From: JBHHZI01 sp046757965
Lineage (GTDB): Bacteria > Acidobacteriota > Polarisedimenticolia > SMYD01
Assembly (NCBI GenBank): GCA_046757965.1
Contig: JBHHZI010000094.1
Location: forward strand, 1-12,799
Length of the DNA stretch: 12,799 bases
Direction: 5' to 3'
This document shows positions 1-5,962 of the stretch, in pieces (the first letter of the stretch is position 1; every line of letters begins with the position of its first letter). Made by a program: the position numbers and the translations under genes. Below the pieces are notes generated by a model, which worked only from the letters and a program-made list of their open reading frames with translations, searched no databases and was not told where the DNA came from.

Positions 1-471
1 GAGGGGGCCAGCCCCGGCGACCGCCCGACGGTTGATGGCGCGCAGGCGCCGGTGGCCGGCCAGCCGCCGGCCGGCCGGGCGCGCGGTCGACCGGCGAGAC
101 GGGCCAATCGCCCGACGCGCGCACAGGGAGGCGTGAAGCGGGCGACCCCGTTTCCCGCGGGAAGCCCGCTGGCCCCGGTCCCTCAGATGGGCAGCGGGGA
201 TGGACCGGCGAAGAGACGCTCCGGCATGGATCTCTCGGATTACACGCTGCAGCCCGACGGGTCCATGGTGGATCGGGATGGCAACCGGGTGACACTGGAC
301 GAGGTCATGAAGATGCCCGGTCAGATCCACCCGCTGCGTCGTGGTGAACTTCCGCCCCTGACCCCACCCGATCAGGTCGACAACCCCGACGGGGAGGCCG
401 CGCCCCCGAGCGATTCCCAGCCCGCCGACGGGAGCACGCCGCGGCGCACGCCCCGGGGCAAGAAACGATGA
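1..471 (+). CDS. Proline-rich protein upstream of pilO (5' end outside window)
   Basis: The reading frame is open from the first base to a TGA at 469-471, so this is most likely the C-terminal part of a longer protein. A GTG at 52 could be an internal start but has no convincing ribosome binding site. The visible part is low-complexity and rich in Pro, Gly, Arg and Ala. One more ordered stretch lies at about 226-330 (DYTLQPDGSMVDRDGNRV, then LDEVMKMPGQ), and the tail is basic (RRTPRGKKR). I recognise no family. The stop codon overlaps the pilO start in an ATGA, so it is co-translated with the pilus/secretion genes. In such operons this position is normally held by PilN or by a small accessory protein between PilN and PilO. 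It may therefore be a disordered tail of a PilN-like protein or a separate gene; the window cannot decide. Confidence 0.6.
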   Translation, partial: EGASPGDRPTVDGAQAPVAGQPPAGRARGRPARRANRPTRAQGGVKRATPFPAGSPLAPVPQMGSGDGPAKRRSGMDLSDYTLQPDGSMVDRDGNRVTLDEVMKMPGQIHPLRRGELPPLTPPDQVDNPDGEAAPPSDSQPADGSTPRRTPRGKKR

Positions 472-1058
472 AGACGCGGTCACCGCGTGAACTGTTCGTG
501 CCGCTCGTCGCCGGGCTTGCTGCACTGGTGGTGATCAATGCGCTCGTGATGTTCGGCGTGACCCGGCCCCGGCTCGCACAGGCACGCAACGCCGACCAGA
601 CGACCGCGAATCTGGCGTCACGGGTGGAGAGGGCAGAGCGGCAGGTGAAGACCCTGTCCGAGAAGGTGGAGCGCCTGAAGCAGAACAAGGCCGAACTGGA
701 GAAGTTCTTCAGCGATGACCTCTCCTCCAAGACTTCGCGGCTGGTTCCCATCCAGAGGGAGATCCAGAAGATCGCGGAGCAATTCCAGGTGGGTGTGAGT
801 CAGCTCAATTTCGATCACGAGCGGGTGAAGGGCACCGATCTCGTCAGGCTGGCGGTCAACATCCCGCTCACCGGCGGGTACAACAATCTGCGCCAGTTCG
901 TCCAGAATGTCGAGCACTCGGACATTTTTCTCGTGATCGATTCGATGCAGCTCCAGACCACCGAACGGGGCGGCGCCCTTCTCAACCTGAACATCCGTCT
1001 GGTCTCCTACTTCATCGACAAACCGAACACGGCTGAACGCTTCACCCTGGGATCGTGA
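468..1058 (+). CDS. pilO: PilO-like inner-membrane alignment protein of a type IV pilus / type II secretion machine
   Basis: This 196-residue protein has the PilO/GspM layout. A short basic N-terminus is followed by one membrane helix (about residues 9-32) and a periplasmic coiled coil rich in charged residues (about 45-85). A mixed alpha/beta domain of ferredoxin-like type follows (about 95-185, with LVRLAVNIPLTGGYNNLRQF and a final strand LLNLNIRLVSYF). PilO proteins pair with PilN through the coiled coil and the ferredoxin-like domain, and connect the inner-membrane platform to PilP and the secretin. The start ATG overlaps the preceding stop (ATGA at 468-471), which suggests translational coupling. 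The PilP-like gene begins 1 base after its TGA. The family call rests on architecture and operon position, because PilO sequences are weakly conserved. GspM is the main alternative name. Confidence 0.85.
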   Translation: MKTRSPRELFVPLVAGLAALVVINALVMFGVTRPRLAQARNADQTTANLASRVERAERQVKTLSEKVERLKQNKAELEKFFSDDLSSKTSRLVPIQREIQKIAEQFQVGVSQLNFDHERVKGTDLVRLAVNIPLTGGYNNLRQFVQNVEHSDIFLVIDSMQLQTTERGGALLNLNIRLVSYFIDKPNTAERFTLGS

Positions 1059-1059
1059 C

Positions 1060-1719
1060 GTGAAGTTGACCCGGCAGCATGTGTTTCTCGGGATTCTCCT
1101 GGCCCTCGTCGGGTACGTTGTTCTTCCGTACCTGAGGTCTTCGGATAGCACGCAGTCGCGCGGTGCCGCGGCAACCCAGACGGCCGGGGACTTCGACATC
1201 CCTCCCGAGCTGGACCTCTCGATCCGGGCGGCTCGACGCCCGGAGTTCAATCCGTCGGGGGGGCGTAACCTGTTCGCCTACGGGCGGCCTCCGAGGCCGA
1301 TGATTCCGCCTCCACCGAAGACGAAGCGGCCCAAGCCGCCGCCGACGAAGCTGCCCATCCAGACGGCGGCGGCGGGCGGACCGTCCACACAGGGAGTGAC
1401 GCCACCACCGCCGCCGGTTGCGACCGCGCCCGCCGGACCGACGCCTCCGCCGGTGAACTTCAAGTACATCGGGTACATGGGCCCGTCCGACCACCGGATC
1501 GCCGTGTTCACCATCCGGACGGATGACGGCAGCGAGATCGCCCTGGCACGGGTCGGGGAAGCGCCGCGAGTCGGCTCGTCGGGAGATCTCGAGGATATCC
1601 AGAAACGACTGGATGAGTTCCGGGTGGTGAACATCGGCTACGAGGAAGTGGAGATCGGATATGCAGACGACGTATTCGCCGACCAGACCAAGACTCTCAT
1701 GATGGGAGGACGTTCATGA
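1060..1719 (+). CDS. pilP: PilP/GspC-like periplasmic connector with polyproline linker
   Basis: The 219-residue product has an N-terminal membrane anchor (about 7-24). A natively unfolded region follows with four proline runs (PPPP at 83-86, PPP at 93-95, PPPPP at 115-119, PPP at 129-131). A small beta domain lies at about 133-200 (FKYIGYMG, HRIAVFTI, EIALARVGEA, VVNIGYEEVEI). This is the layout of PilP and of the GspC homology region, which bind the N0 domain of the secretin and tie it to PilNO. The GRNLFAYG stretch at 68-75 sits where PilP-type proteins carry an RDPF-like motif. The start is a GTG that falls 1 base after the pilO stop. The 3' end overlaps the secretin start in ATGA. Unlike classical PilP there is no lipobox, and the anchor is a plain helix as in GspC, so a GspC name would also be defensible. 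Confidence 0.8.
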   Translation: MKLTRQHVFLGILLALVGYVVLPYLRSSDSTQSRGAAATQTAGDFDIPPELDLSIRAARRPEFNPSGGRNLFAYGRPPRPMIPPPPKTKRPKPPPTKLPIQTAAAGGPSTQGVTPPPPPVATAPAGPTPPPVNFKYIGYMGPSDHRIAVFTIRTDDGSEIALARVGEAPRVGSSGDLEDIQKRLDEFRVVNIGYEEVEIGYADDVFADQTKTLMMGGRS

Positions 1720-4115
1720 CCCCCGAAGAACCGTGGCGGCACGGGGGCGGCGCGCACGCGGGCATCCGTCTGCCGCTGCCGGCTGTCCTCGTGCTGTGCC
1801 TGCTCGTCACCTCCTGCAATCCCGCTCGAAAGCCTTTCAAGGAGGGCGAGCACCAGGCGAAAGCCGGCGACTACGACCGGGCGGTGCTGTCGTTCTCCAA
1901 GGCCCTCAACGAGGACCCGGGCAACGAACAGTACCGGCTTGCGCTGAGCCGCGCGCGGTTTCGTGCCTCGCAGGTGCACTTTGACAAGGCAAAGCGATAC
2001 CTGCAGTCCGAGCGATTGAAGCTGGCGGTCGAGGAGCTGCAGGCCGCGGTCTTTCTGGACCCGACGAACGATTTCGCCGCGGTGGAACTCGAGAAGGCAG
2101 AGGCGGCCCTGGCGGAGGCCGAAGACGCGCGCAGCGCCATCAATGATTTCGAGGCGATGAAGCGCAAGGCTCGCCAGACGCTGGACGCTCCCAAGCTCGA
2201 CCCGGCATCCAATATCCAGATCCTGCTGAAGTTCAAGGACGAGGAACTGGGCAAGATATTCGATGCGCTATCGAAGGCCACGGGGATCAATTTTCTCTAC
2301 GATGATCACGTGGAGCTCAACAAGCGCGTCAGCATCGATCAGGCCAACGTCACGTTCGAGGAGGCGATGGACCTGTTGATGATCCAGAACAAGCTGTTCT
2401 ACAAGGTCCACAATCCGACGACCCTGATCATCATTCCCGATACACGGCAGAAGCGGCAGGAGTACGAGGACCAGGTCATCAAGACATTCTACCTGTCCAA
2501 TGCGGAGGTCAAGGATGTTCAGACCATCCTGAGAACCCTCCTGGATGCCCGCAAGGTCGCCGTGAACGACCAGCTCAACGCGATCACCATCAAGGACACG
2601 CCGGACACGGTGGCCGTGGCCGAGCGACTCGTGCAGAACTCCGACAAGGCCAAGGCCGAGGTGATCGTGGATGTGGAGATCGTGGAGTTCGACCGCAGCA
2701 CGCTCCAGAATCTCGGCATCGATATCACCACATCGTCCCTGTCGCTCACGTTCCAGGGTGGGGATGAGGGATCGAATCTGCGTCTTGGCGAGCTCAACGC
2801 GCTCAACAACAAGGCCGCCTATGTGCTGGGGCCGGTGCCGAATCTGATCCTCAACTTCCTGAAGACCAATTCCGATGCCAAGGTGATCGCCAAGCCCCAG
2901 GTGCGGGTCTCCGAAGGCGAGCGGGCGCAGCTCAACATCGGCCAGCGCATCCCGATCCCCACGACGAGCTTCAACACGGCGAACACTCTCGGCGGCAACA
3001 TCGTCCCGCTGACCTCCTTCACCTATCAGAACGTGGGTATCTCGGTGGAGATCGAGCCCCGGGTGCATCACAACCGGGAAGTGACGCTGACGGTGGCCGT
3101 GGAGGTTTCTGCCCTCGCGGGCAGTATCGCCACGACATCGGGCCAGAGCCAGCCGATCATCGGAACCCGGAACATCAACACCGTGATCCGGCTCAAGGAA
3201 GGCGAGACGCAGATCCTTGCGGGTCTCATCCAGGAGAACGAGCGCAAGTCGCTCCGGACCATTCCCGGTTTCGACAAGATCCCCATTCTTCGGAGGATCT
3301 TCGGCACACACGAGACACAGGTCGACCGGACCGACATCGTTCTGACGCTGACCCCGCATATCATCCGGTTGCCGGACATCCGCGAGGATGACCTGGCAGC
3401 CATGTGGGTCGGCACATCGAGCAATCTCGTTCTGCGGGGAGCGGAGCGCAGTCCCTTCGGTTCGGAGACACCGTTCACGGGATCCGGTGACGGCGACATC
3501 GGGGCCGCGGGCCCGGCGGGGCTGTCCGGCGGGGCGCTGTCGGATGGCGGCGGCGCGGATGCAGCCGACAGTCAGGCCTCTGCCGATGAGACGAGAACCG
3601 GCGATGAATCGACATCGCCGGAGGGGAACGACAAGAAAAAGGCGGAGGAGGACGAGGACATGTCGCCGGTCTCCCTGGCGATGGTGCCGCTGACTCCTGC
3701 CGCGGGCGTGGGCGACATGATCGACCTGTCGGTCCGGATCTTCGGGGCCCGGAACGTGGTCAGCACGCCGTTCAAGCTGCGCTTCGACCCGACCCACCTG
3801 CGCTTCGTCCGCGAAGGCGCGGTGGAGGGGCCATTTCTCCGGGCGGGAGGCAACGTCGCGTTCTTTGCCAACCTCGACTCGCAGAATCCAGGCGTGGCGG
3901 TGATCGGCCTGTCGATCCTGGGCCCGCAGGGCGGGGGGGGCGTGGACGGAAACGGCGAACTGTGCCGGCTTCGGTTCCAGGTCCTGCCCAAGGCGGCGGA
4001 GGCGGGCGGCACCAACATCATCCCGTTCGAGAATCGTGTGTTCGCTCCGGGTCTGAACCAGTTGCGCTCCTTCTTCCCGTCGATCAGTCTGAACATTTCT
4101 GGAGGTGGATCGTGA
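1716..4115 (+). CDS. gspD: Lipoprotein secretin with N-terminal TPR and C-terminal cohesin domain (GspD/PilQ family)
   Basis: This 799-residue protein is the outer-membrane channel of the system. Domains in order: a lipoprotein signal peptide with lipobox VTSC (lipidated Cys34, Asn at +2); TPR-like helices (about 37-125); an N0/STN-type domain (about 165-241, ILLKFKDEELGKIFDALSKA, then INFLYDD); a Secretin_N domain (about 252-310); and the secretin barrel (about 313-552). The barrel shows the hallmark stretches VIAKPQVRVSEGERAQLNIG, IRLKEGETQILAGLI, IPGFDKIPILRRIFG and IVLTLTPHII. An acidic Gly/Ser/Asp linker (about 570-648) leads to a C-terminal cohesin-like beta sandwich (about 650-797, LSVRIFGARNVVSTPFKLRF, ELCRLRFQVL, NRVFAPG). 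Its own lipidation could make it self-piloting, as is known for the liposecretin HxcQ. A GGGAGGA ribosome binding site at 1704-1710 supports the start. The cohesin stands where many GspD proteins have the pilotin-binding S-domain. Its partner is unknown. Confidence 0.93.
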   Translation: MTPEEPWRHGGGAHAGIRLPLPAVLVLCLLVTSCNPARKPFKEGEHQAKAGDYDRAVLSFSKALNEDPGNEQYRLALSRARFRASQVHFDKAKRYLQSERLKLAVEELQAAVFLDPTNDFAAVELEKAEAALAEAEDARSAINDFEAMKRKARQTLDAPKLDPASNIQILLKFKDEELGKIFDALSKATGINFLYDDHVELNKRVSIDQANVTFEEAMDLLMIQNKLFYKVHNPTTLIIIPDTRQKRQEYEDQVIKTFYLSNAEVKDVQTILRTLLDARKVAVNDQLNAITIKDTPDTVAVAERLVQNSDKAKAEVIVDVEIVEFDRSTLQNLGIDITTSSLSLTFQGGDEGSNLRLGELNALNNKAAYVLGPVPNLILNFLKTNSDAKVIAKPQVRVSEGERAQLNIGQRIPIPTTSFNTANTLGGNIVPLTSFTYQNVGISVEIEPRVHHNREVTLTVAVEVSALAGSIATTSGQSQPIIGTRNINTVIRLKEGETQILAGLIQENERKSLRTIPGFDKIPILRRIFGTHETQVDRTDIVLTLTPHIIRLPDIREDDLAAMWVGTSSNLVLRGAERSPFGSETPFTGSGDGDIGAAGPAGLSGGALSDGGGADAADSQASADETRTGDESTSPEGNDKKKAEEDEDMSPVSLAMVPLTPAAGVGDMIDLSVRIFGARNVVSTPFKLRFDPTHLRFVREGAVEGPFLRAGGNVAFFANLDSQNPGVAVIGLSILGPQGGGGVDGNGELCRLRFQVLPKAAEAGGTNIIPFENRVFAPGLNQLRSFFPSISLNISGGGS

Positions 4116-4531
4116 CCGGGCGGACAGGGCGCGCCGGCCGACGCCTGGTCCTCGCCGGTCTGGTGGCATGTCTGATCTCGTGCGACGAGGGTACGATCCC
4201 GGACGTGATGACAGACCCGGGCACGGGAACCCAGCAGGTCACGCTGGTGCAGAGCACGGTTGCCCCGGGGGTCGGAGACGCCGTGCAGTTCCAGGTGACG
4301 GTGACCAGCAACGGGATGCCGGCCAGCGGTGTCGGGGTCACGTTCACGACGGAGAATCCGCCCTTGACCGATCCGAACGAGCAGTTCCAGCCGGTCACTG
4401 CGCAGACCGGCGTCACCGGCCTGGTCTCGACCACGCTGAGCACTCTCGCCACGACGCCGACGTCGTTCGACGTGCGAGCGACGGCCAGCGGCGGCGGATT
4501 CGACGTTCTCCGGGTCACTCTCCAGCCATGA
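4112..4531 (+). CDS. Small Ig-like domain lipoprotein (first of two)
   Basis: The 139-residue product starts with a GTG that overlaps the secretin stop (GTGA at 4112-4115). A GGAGGTGG sequence lies just upstream at 4101-4108, with a rather short spacer. The N-terminus is a lipoprotein signal peptide: basic residues, a hydrophobic core, and lipobox LISC with Cys24 as the lipidated residue and Asp at +2. The rest is one bacterial Ig-like beta sandwich of the Big_1 / invasin kind (about 38-139: VQFQVTVTSNGMPASGVGVTF, then GLVSTTLSTL and FDVRATASGG, ending VTLQP). Its function is unknown. Co-transcription with the secretin suggests a periplasmic accessory of the machine, such as a stabiliser, pilotin-like factor or pseudopilus-contacting part. 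It is a paralogue of the lipoprotein at 5552-5962. In enterobacteria Asp+2 would keep it in the inner membrane, but that rule may not hold here. Confidence 0.85.
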   Translation: MTGRTGRAGRRLVLAGLVACLISCDEGTIPDVMTDPGTGTQQVTLVQSTVAPGVGDAVQFQVTVTSNGMPASGVGVTFTTENPPLTDPNEQFQPVTAQTGVTGLVSTTLSTLATTPTSFDVRATASGGGFDVLRVTLQP

Positions 4532-4552
4532 CCGGAGCGCTCCACGGGCGGC

Positions 4553-4558
4553 GAGGTG
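4553..4558 (+). promoter_or_regulatory. Ribosome binding site deciding the first pseudopilin start
   Basis: GAGGTG lies 10 bases before a GTG codon at 4569 and matches the anti-Shine-Dalgarno consensus in six positions. The in-frame ATG codons at 4593 and 4611 have only weak upstream purine stretches, so the GTG is preferred. The mature protein is the same whichever start is used, since processing occurs after Gly32. Confidence 0.5.
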
Positions 4559-4568
4559 GATTTCCGGC

Positions 4569-5105
4569 GTGCCCGGGCCGGGGAATCGGCGTATGAGACA
4601 TCGTGAGTCCATGATTCCGAATCGCGGTGCAAAGAGGACGGTCCTCACGAGCCGGGCCGGCGGCGTGACGATCCTGGAGATCATGATCGCCCTGGTCATC
4701 CTCGGCATCATGGCCGCCGCGGTGACCCCGATGGCGAAGATGACGGTGCAGCGCCGGAAGGAGATGGAACTCAGGCGGTCACTCCGCATCCTCCGGGCAG
4801 CCATCGACGACTACAAGTCGATGGTGGACCAGGGACAGATCGTCGAGGAGGACGTCGAGGCGATGGGCTTTCCACCCGATCTCGAGACCCTGGTCGAGGG
4901 CGTCCAGCTGAACACGGGAGAACTGACGAAGAAGAAGTTTCTTCGCCGGATCCCGAAGGATCCGATGACCAATTCCATCGAGTGGGGACTGAGGTCGTAC
5001 CAGGACGAGGCGGACTCGAGGTCGTGGGGCGGCGAGAACGTGTTCGATGTCTATACCCTGTCGAGCGGTGTCGCCCTCGATGGCTCGAACTACAACGAAT
5101 GGTGA
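4569..5105 (+). CDS. GspG-like pseudopilin with atypical GG|VTILE cleavage site
   Basis: The product is 178 residues from the GTG start; ATG at 4593 or 4611 would shorten only the leader. It has a basic leader and a prepilin-peptidase site: AGG followed by VTILEIMIALVILGIMAAAV, with cleavage after Gly32 and Glu at +5 of the mature chain. The hydrophobic alpha1 helix continues into charged residues. The body carries the GspG-type signature IPKDPM and ends FDVYTLSSGVALDGSNYNEW. The first mature residue is Val rather than the usual Phe or Met, which prepilin peptidases may tolerate since the Gly at -1 matters most. It is likely a fibre subunit of the pseudopilus. It forms a tandem paralogous pair with the next gene; both end in ALDGxxYxxW. 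It follows the first Ig-like lipoprotein after 37 non-coding bases and could also be a minor (GspH/I-type) subunit. Confidence 0.85.
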   Translation: MPGPGNRRMRHRESMIPNRGAKRTVLTSRAGGVTILEIMIALVILGIMAAAVTPMAKMTVQRRKEMELRRSLRILRAAIDDYKSMVDQGQIVEEDVEAMGFPPDLETLVEGVQLNTGELTKKKFLRRIPKDPMTNSIEWGLRSYQDEADSRSWGGENVFDVYTLSSGVALDGSNYNEW

Positions 5106-5109
5106 GAGC

Positions 5110-5565
5110 ATGCCCGTGATGAGAGAGCAGACATGCGCGGTGGCGGGTGAGCGGGTCGCTGATCGCAGTGCCGCCGGGTTGCGGCAGCGGGGGTTCACCC
5201 TCATCGAACTCCTGGTCGTCGTGGCGATCATCGGCATCCTGGCCGGTGTAGCGGCCGCCCGGTTCAAGAACACTCCACAGAAGGCGAGAGAGGCGGTCCT
5301 GAAGACAAATCTGGCAACCCTGCGCGATGTCATCGATCAGTACTACGCGGACAAGGCGCACTACCCCTTCACCCTCGAGGATCTGGTCGATGATGGTTAT
5401 GTCCGCACCATTCCACCGGATCCGATCGTCGGCAACGCTGATGCCTGGGAGCTGATCGAATCCGAGCCCGATGAGAACAACCCGGACGAGTCCAGCGGCA
5501 TCTTCGACGTGAAATCGTCCGCGCCTGGTCAGGCGCTGGACGGGACCTACTATGAAGACTGGTGA
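5110..5565 (+). CDS. gspG: GspG-like major pseudopilin
   Basis: The 151-residue product has a classical type IV pilin-like N-terminus. A leader ends in RQRG28, and the mature chain begins FTLIELLVVVAIIGILAGVA with Glu at +5. The globular part is short and typical of GspG (LRDVIDQYYADKAHYPFTLE, IPPDPIVG, GIFDVKSSAPGQALDGTYYE, ending DW). GspG homologues polymerise into the pseudopilus that pushes substrate through the secretin. Their C-terminal Asp-rich loop often binds calcium, and the Asp/Glu-rich end here (DENNPDESSG) is compatible with that. The ATG at 5110 is chosen because it follows the preceding stop by 4 bases, has GGTGAG just upstream, and avoids a long overlap with the previous gene. 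ATG at 5119 is a possible alternative. As the most canonical pilin in the cluster it is the best candidate for the major subunit. Confidence 0.9.
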   Translation: MPVMREQTCAVAGERVADRSAAGLRQRGFTLIELLVVVAIIGILAGVAAARFKNTPQKAREAVLKTNLATLRDVIDQYYADKAHYPFTLEDLVDDGYVRTIPPDPIVGNADAWELIESEPDENNPDESSGIFDVKSSAPGQALDGTYYEDW

Positions 5566-5962
5566 TCTCACACCCCGGTGGCGATGGATGATGCTCGTGC
5601 CGGTGCTGGTCCTGGGCTCGGTGGTCGGCTGCGATGTGATTCACGTACCGGTCGTGTCCGTGAGCCTGACGTCCTCGAGCCCGACGATCACGGGTCCCAC
5701 ACCGGTCCAGTTCCTCGCCACCGTGACCGAGGATGGCGCCGCCCTGCAGGGCGTCGAGGTGCTGTTCTCCGCCAGCCGGGGCACGTTCTCCGGAGGATCT
5801 GCGACCGAGACGACGGTCAGCGACAGCGTCGGCCTGGCGGTGGCGGCTCTCACCCTGAGCGATCTGACGGATACCACGCCGGTCGAGGTGACGGCCACCG
5901 CGGTGGAGGCCAACGTGATGACCATGGTGAGCGTGAACGTTCAGCCTGGAGGGACCCGATGA
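5552..5962 (+). CDS. Small Ig-like domain lipoprotein (second of two)
   Basis: The 136-residue protein begins at an ATG inside the last codons of the preceding pseudopilin gene (14-base overlap). Its lipoprotein signal peptide has a basic/aromatic start, a hydrophobic run LVPVLVLGSVVG, lipidated Cys27 and Asp at +2. One Ig-like (Big_1-type) domain fills about residues 33-133 (VQFLATVTEDGAALQGVEVLF, then GLAVAALTLSDL and VEVTATAVEA, ending VNVQPGG). It aligns along its length with the lipoprotein at 4112-4531: same lipobox type, same CD at +1/+2, matching strand order, same VQP-type end. The two are therefore paralogues placed around the GspG pair. Its TGA overlaps the ATG of the third pseudopilin (ATGA). 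It is probably an accessory of the secretion machine anchored by lipid in the periplasm. No enzyme motif is visible. Confidence 0.85.
   Translation: MKTGDLTPRWRWMMLVPVLVLGSVVGCDVIHVPVVSVSLTSSSPTITGPTPVQFLATVTEDGAALQGVEVLFSASRGTFSGGSATETTVSDSVGLAVAALTLSDLTDTTPVEVTATAVEANVMTMVSVNVQPGGTR

Noticed and set aside
46..80. GC-rich repeat-like run of GCCGGCC units
   Set aside because: It encodes Ala/Gly/Pro/Arg codons in an open frame and looks like low-complexity composition rather than a regulatory or mobile repeat.
271..309. EF-hand or dockerin-like DRDGN motif that could pair with the secretin cohesin
   Set aside because: The spacing of Asp residues and the hydrophobic position do not fit a dockerin or EF-hand loop, and there is only one copy where dockerins have two.
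3962..4111. Upstream extension of the first Ig-like lipoprotein into the secretin gene
   Set aside because: The GTG at 4112 places a proper lipoprotein signal peptide at the N-terminus, and the upstream part is a shadow of the cohesin domain.
2268..4169. Long minus-strand open frame of 633 codons opposite the secretin gene
   Set aside because: It is antisense to a clearly coding secretin, has Arg/His/Asp-rich composition with no domain, and arises from GC-rich codon bias.
3572..4804. Minus-strand open frame of 410 codons across the secretin end and the pseudopilin start
   Set aside because: It runs antisense through three well-supported genes and shows no recognisable domain.
5578..5958. 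In-frame upstream extension of the third pseudopilin gene
   Set aside because: It overlaps the whole second Ig-like lipoprotein in another frame, is Gly/Arg/Asp-rich shadow sequence, and would bury the pilin N-terminal helix.
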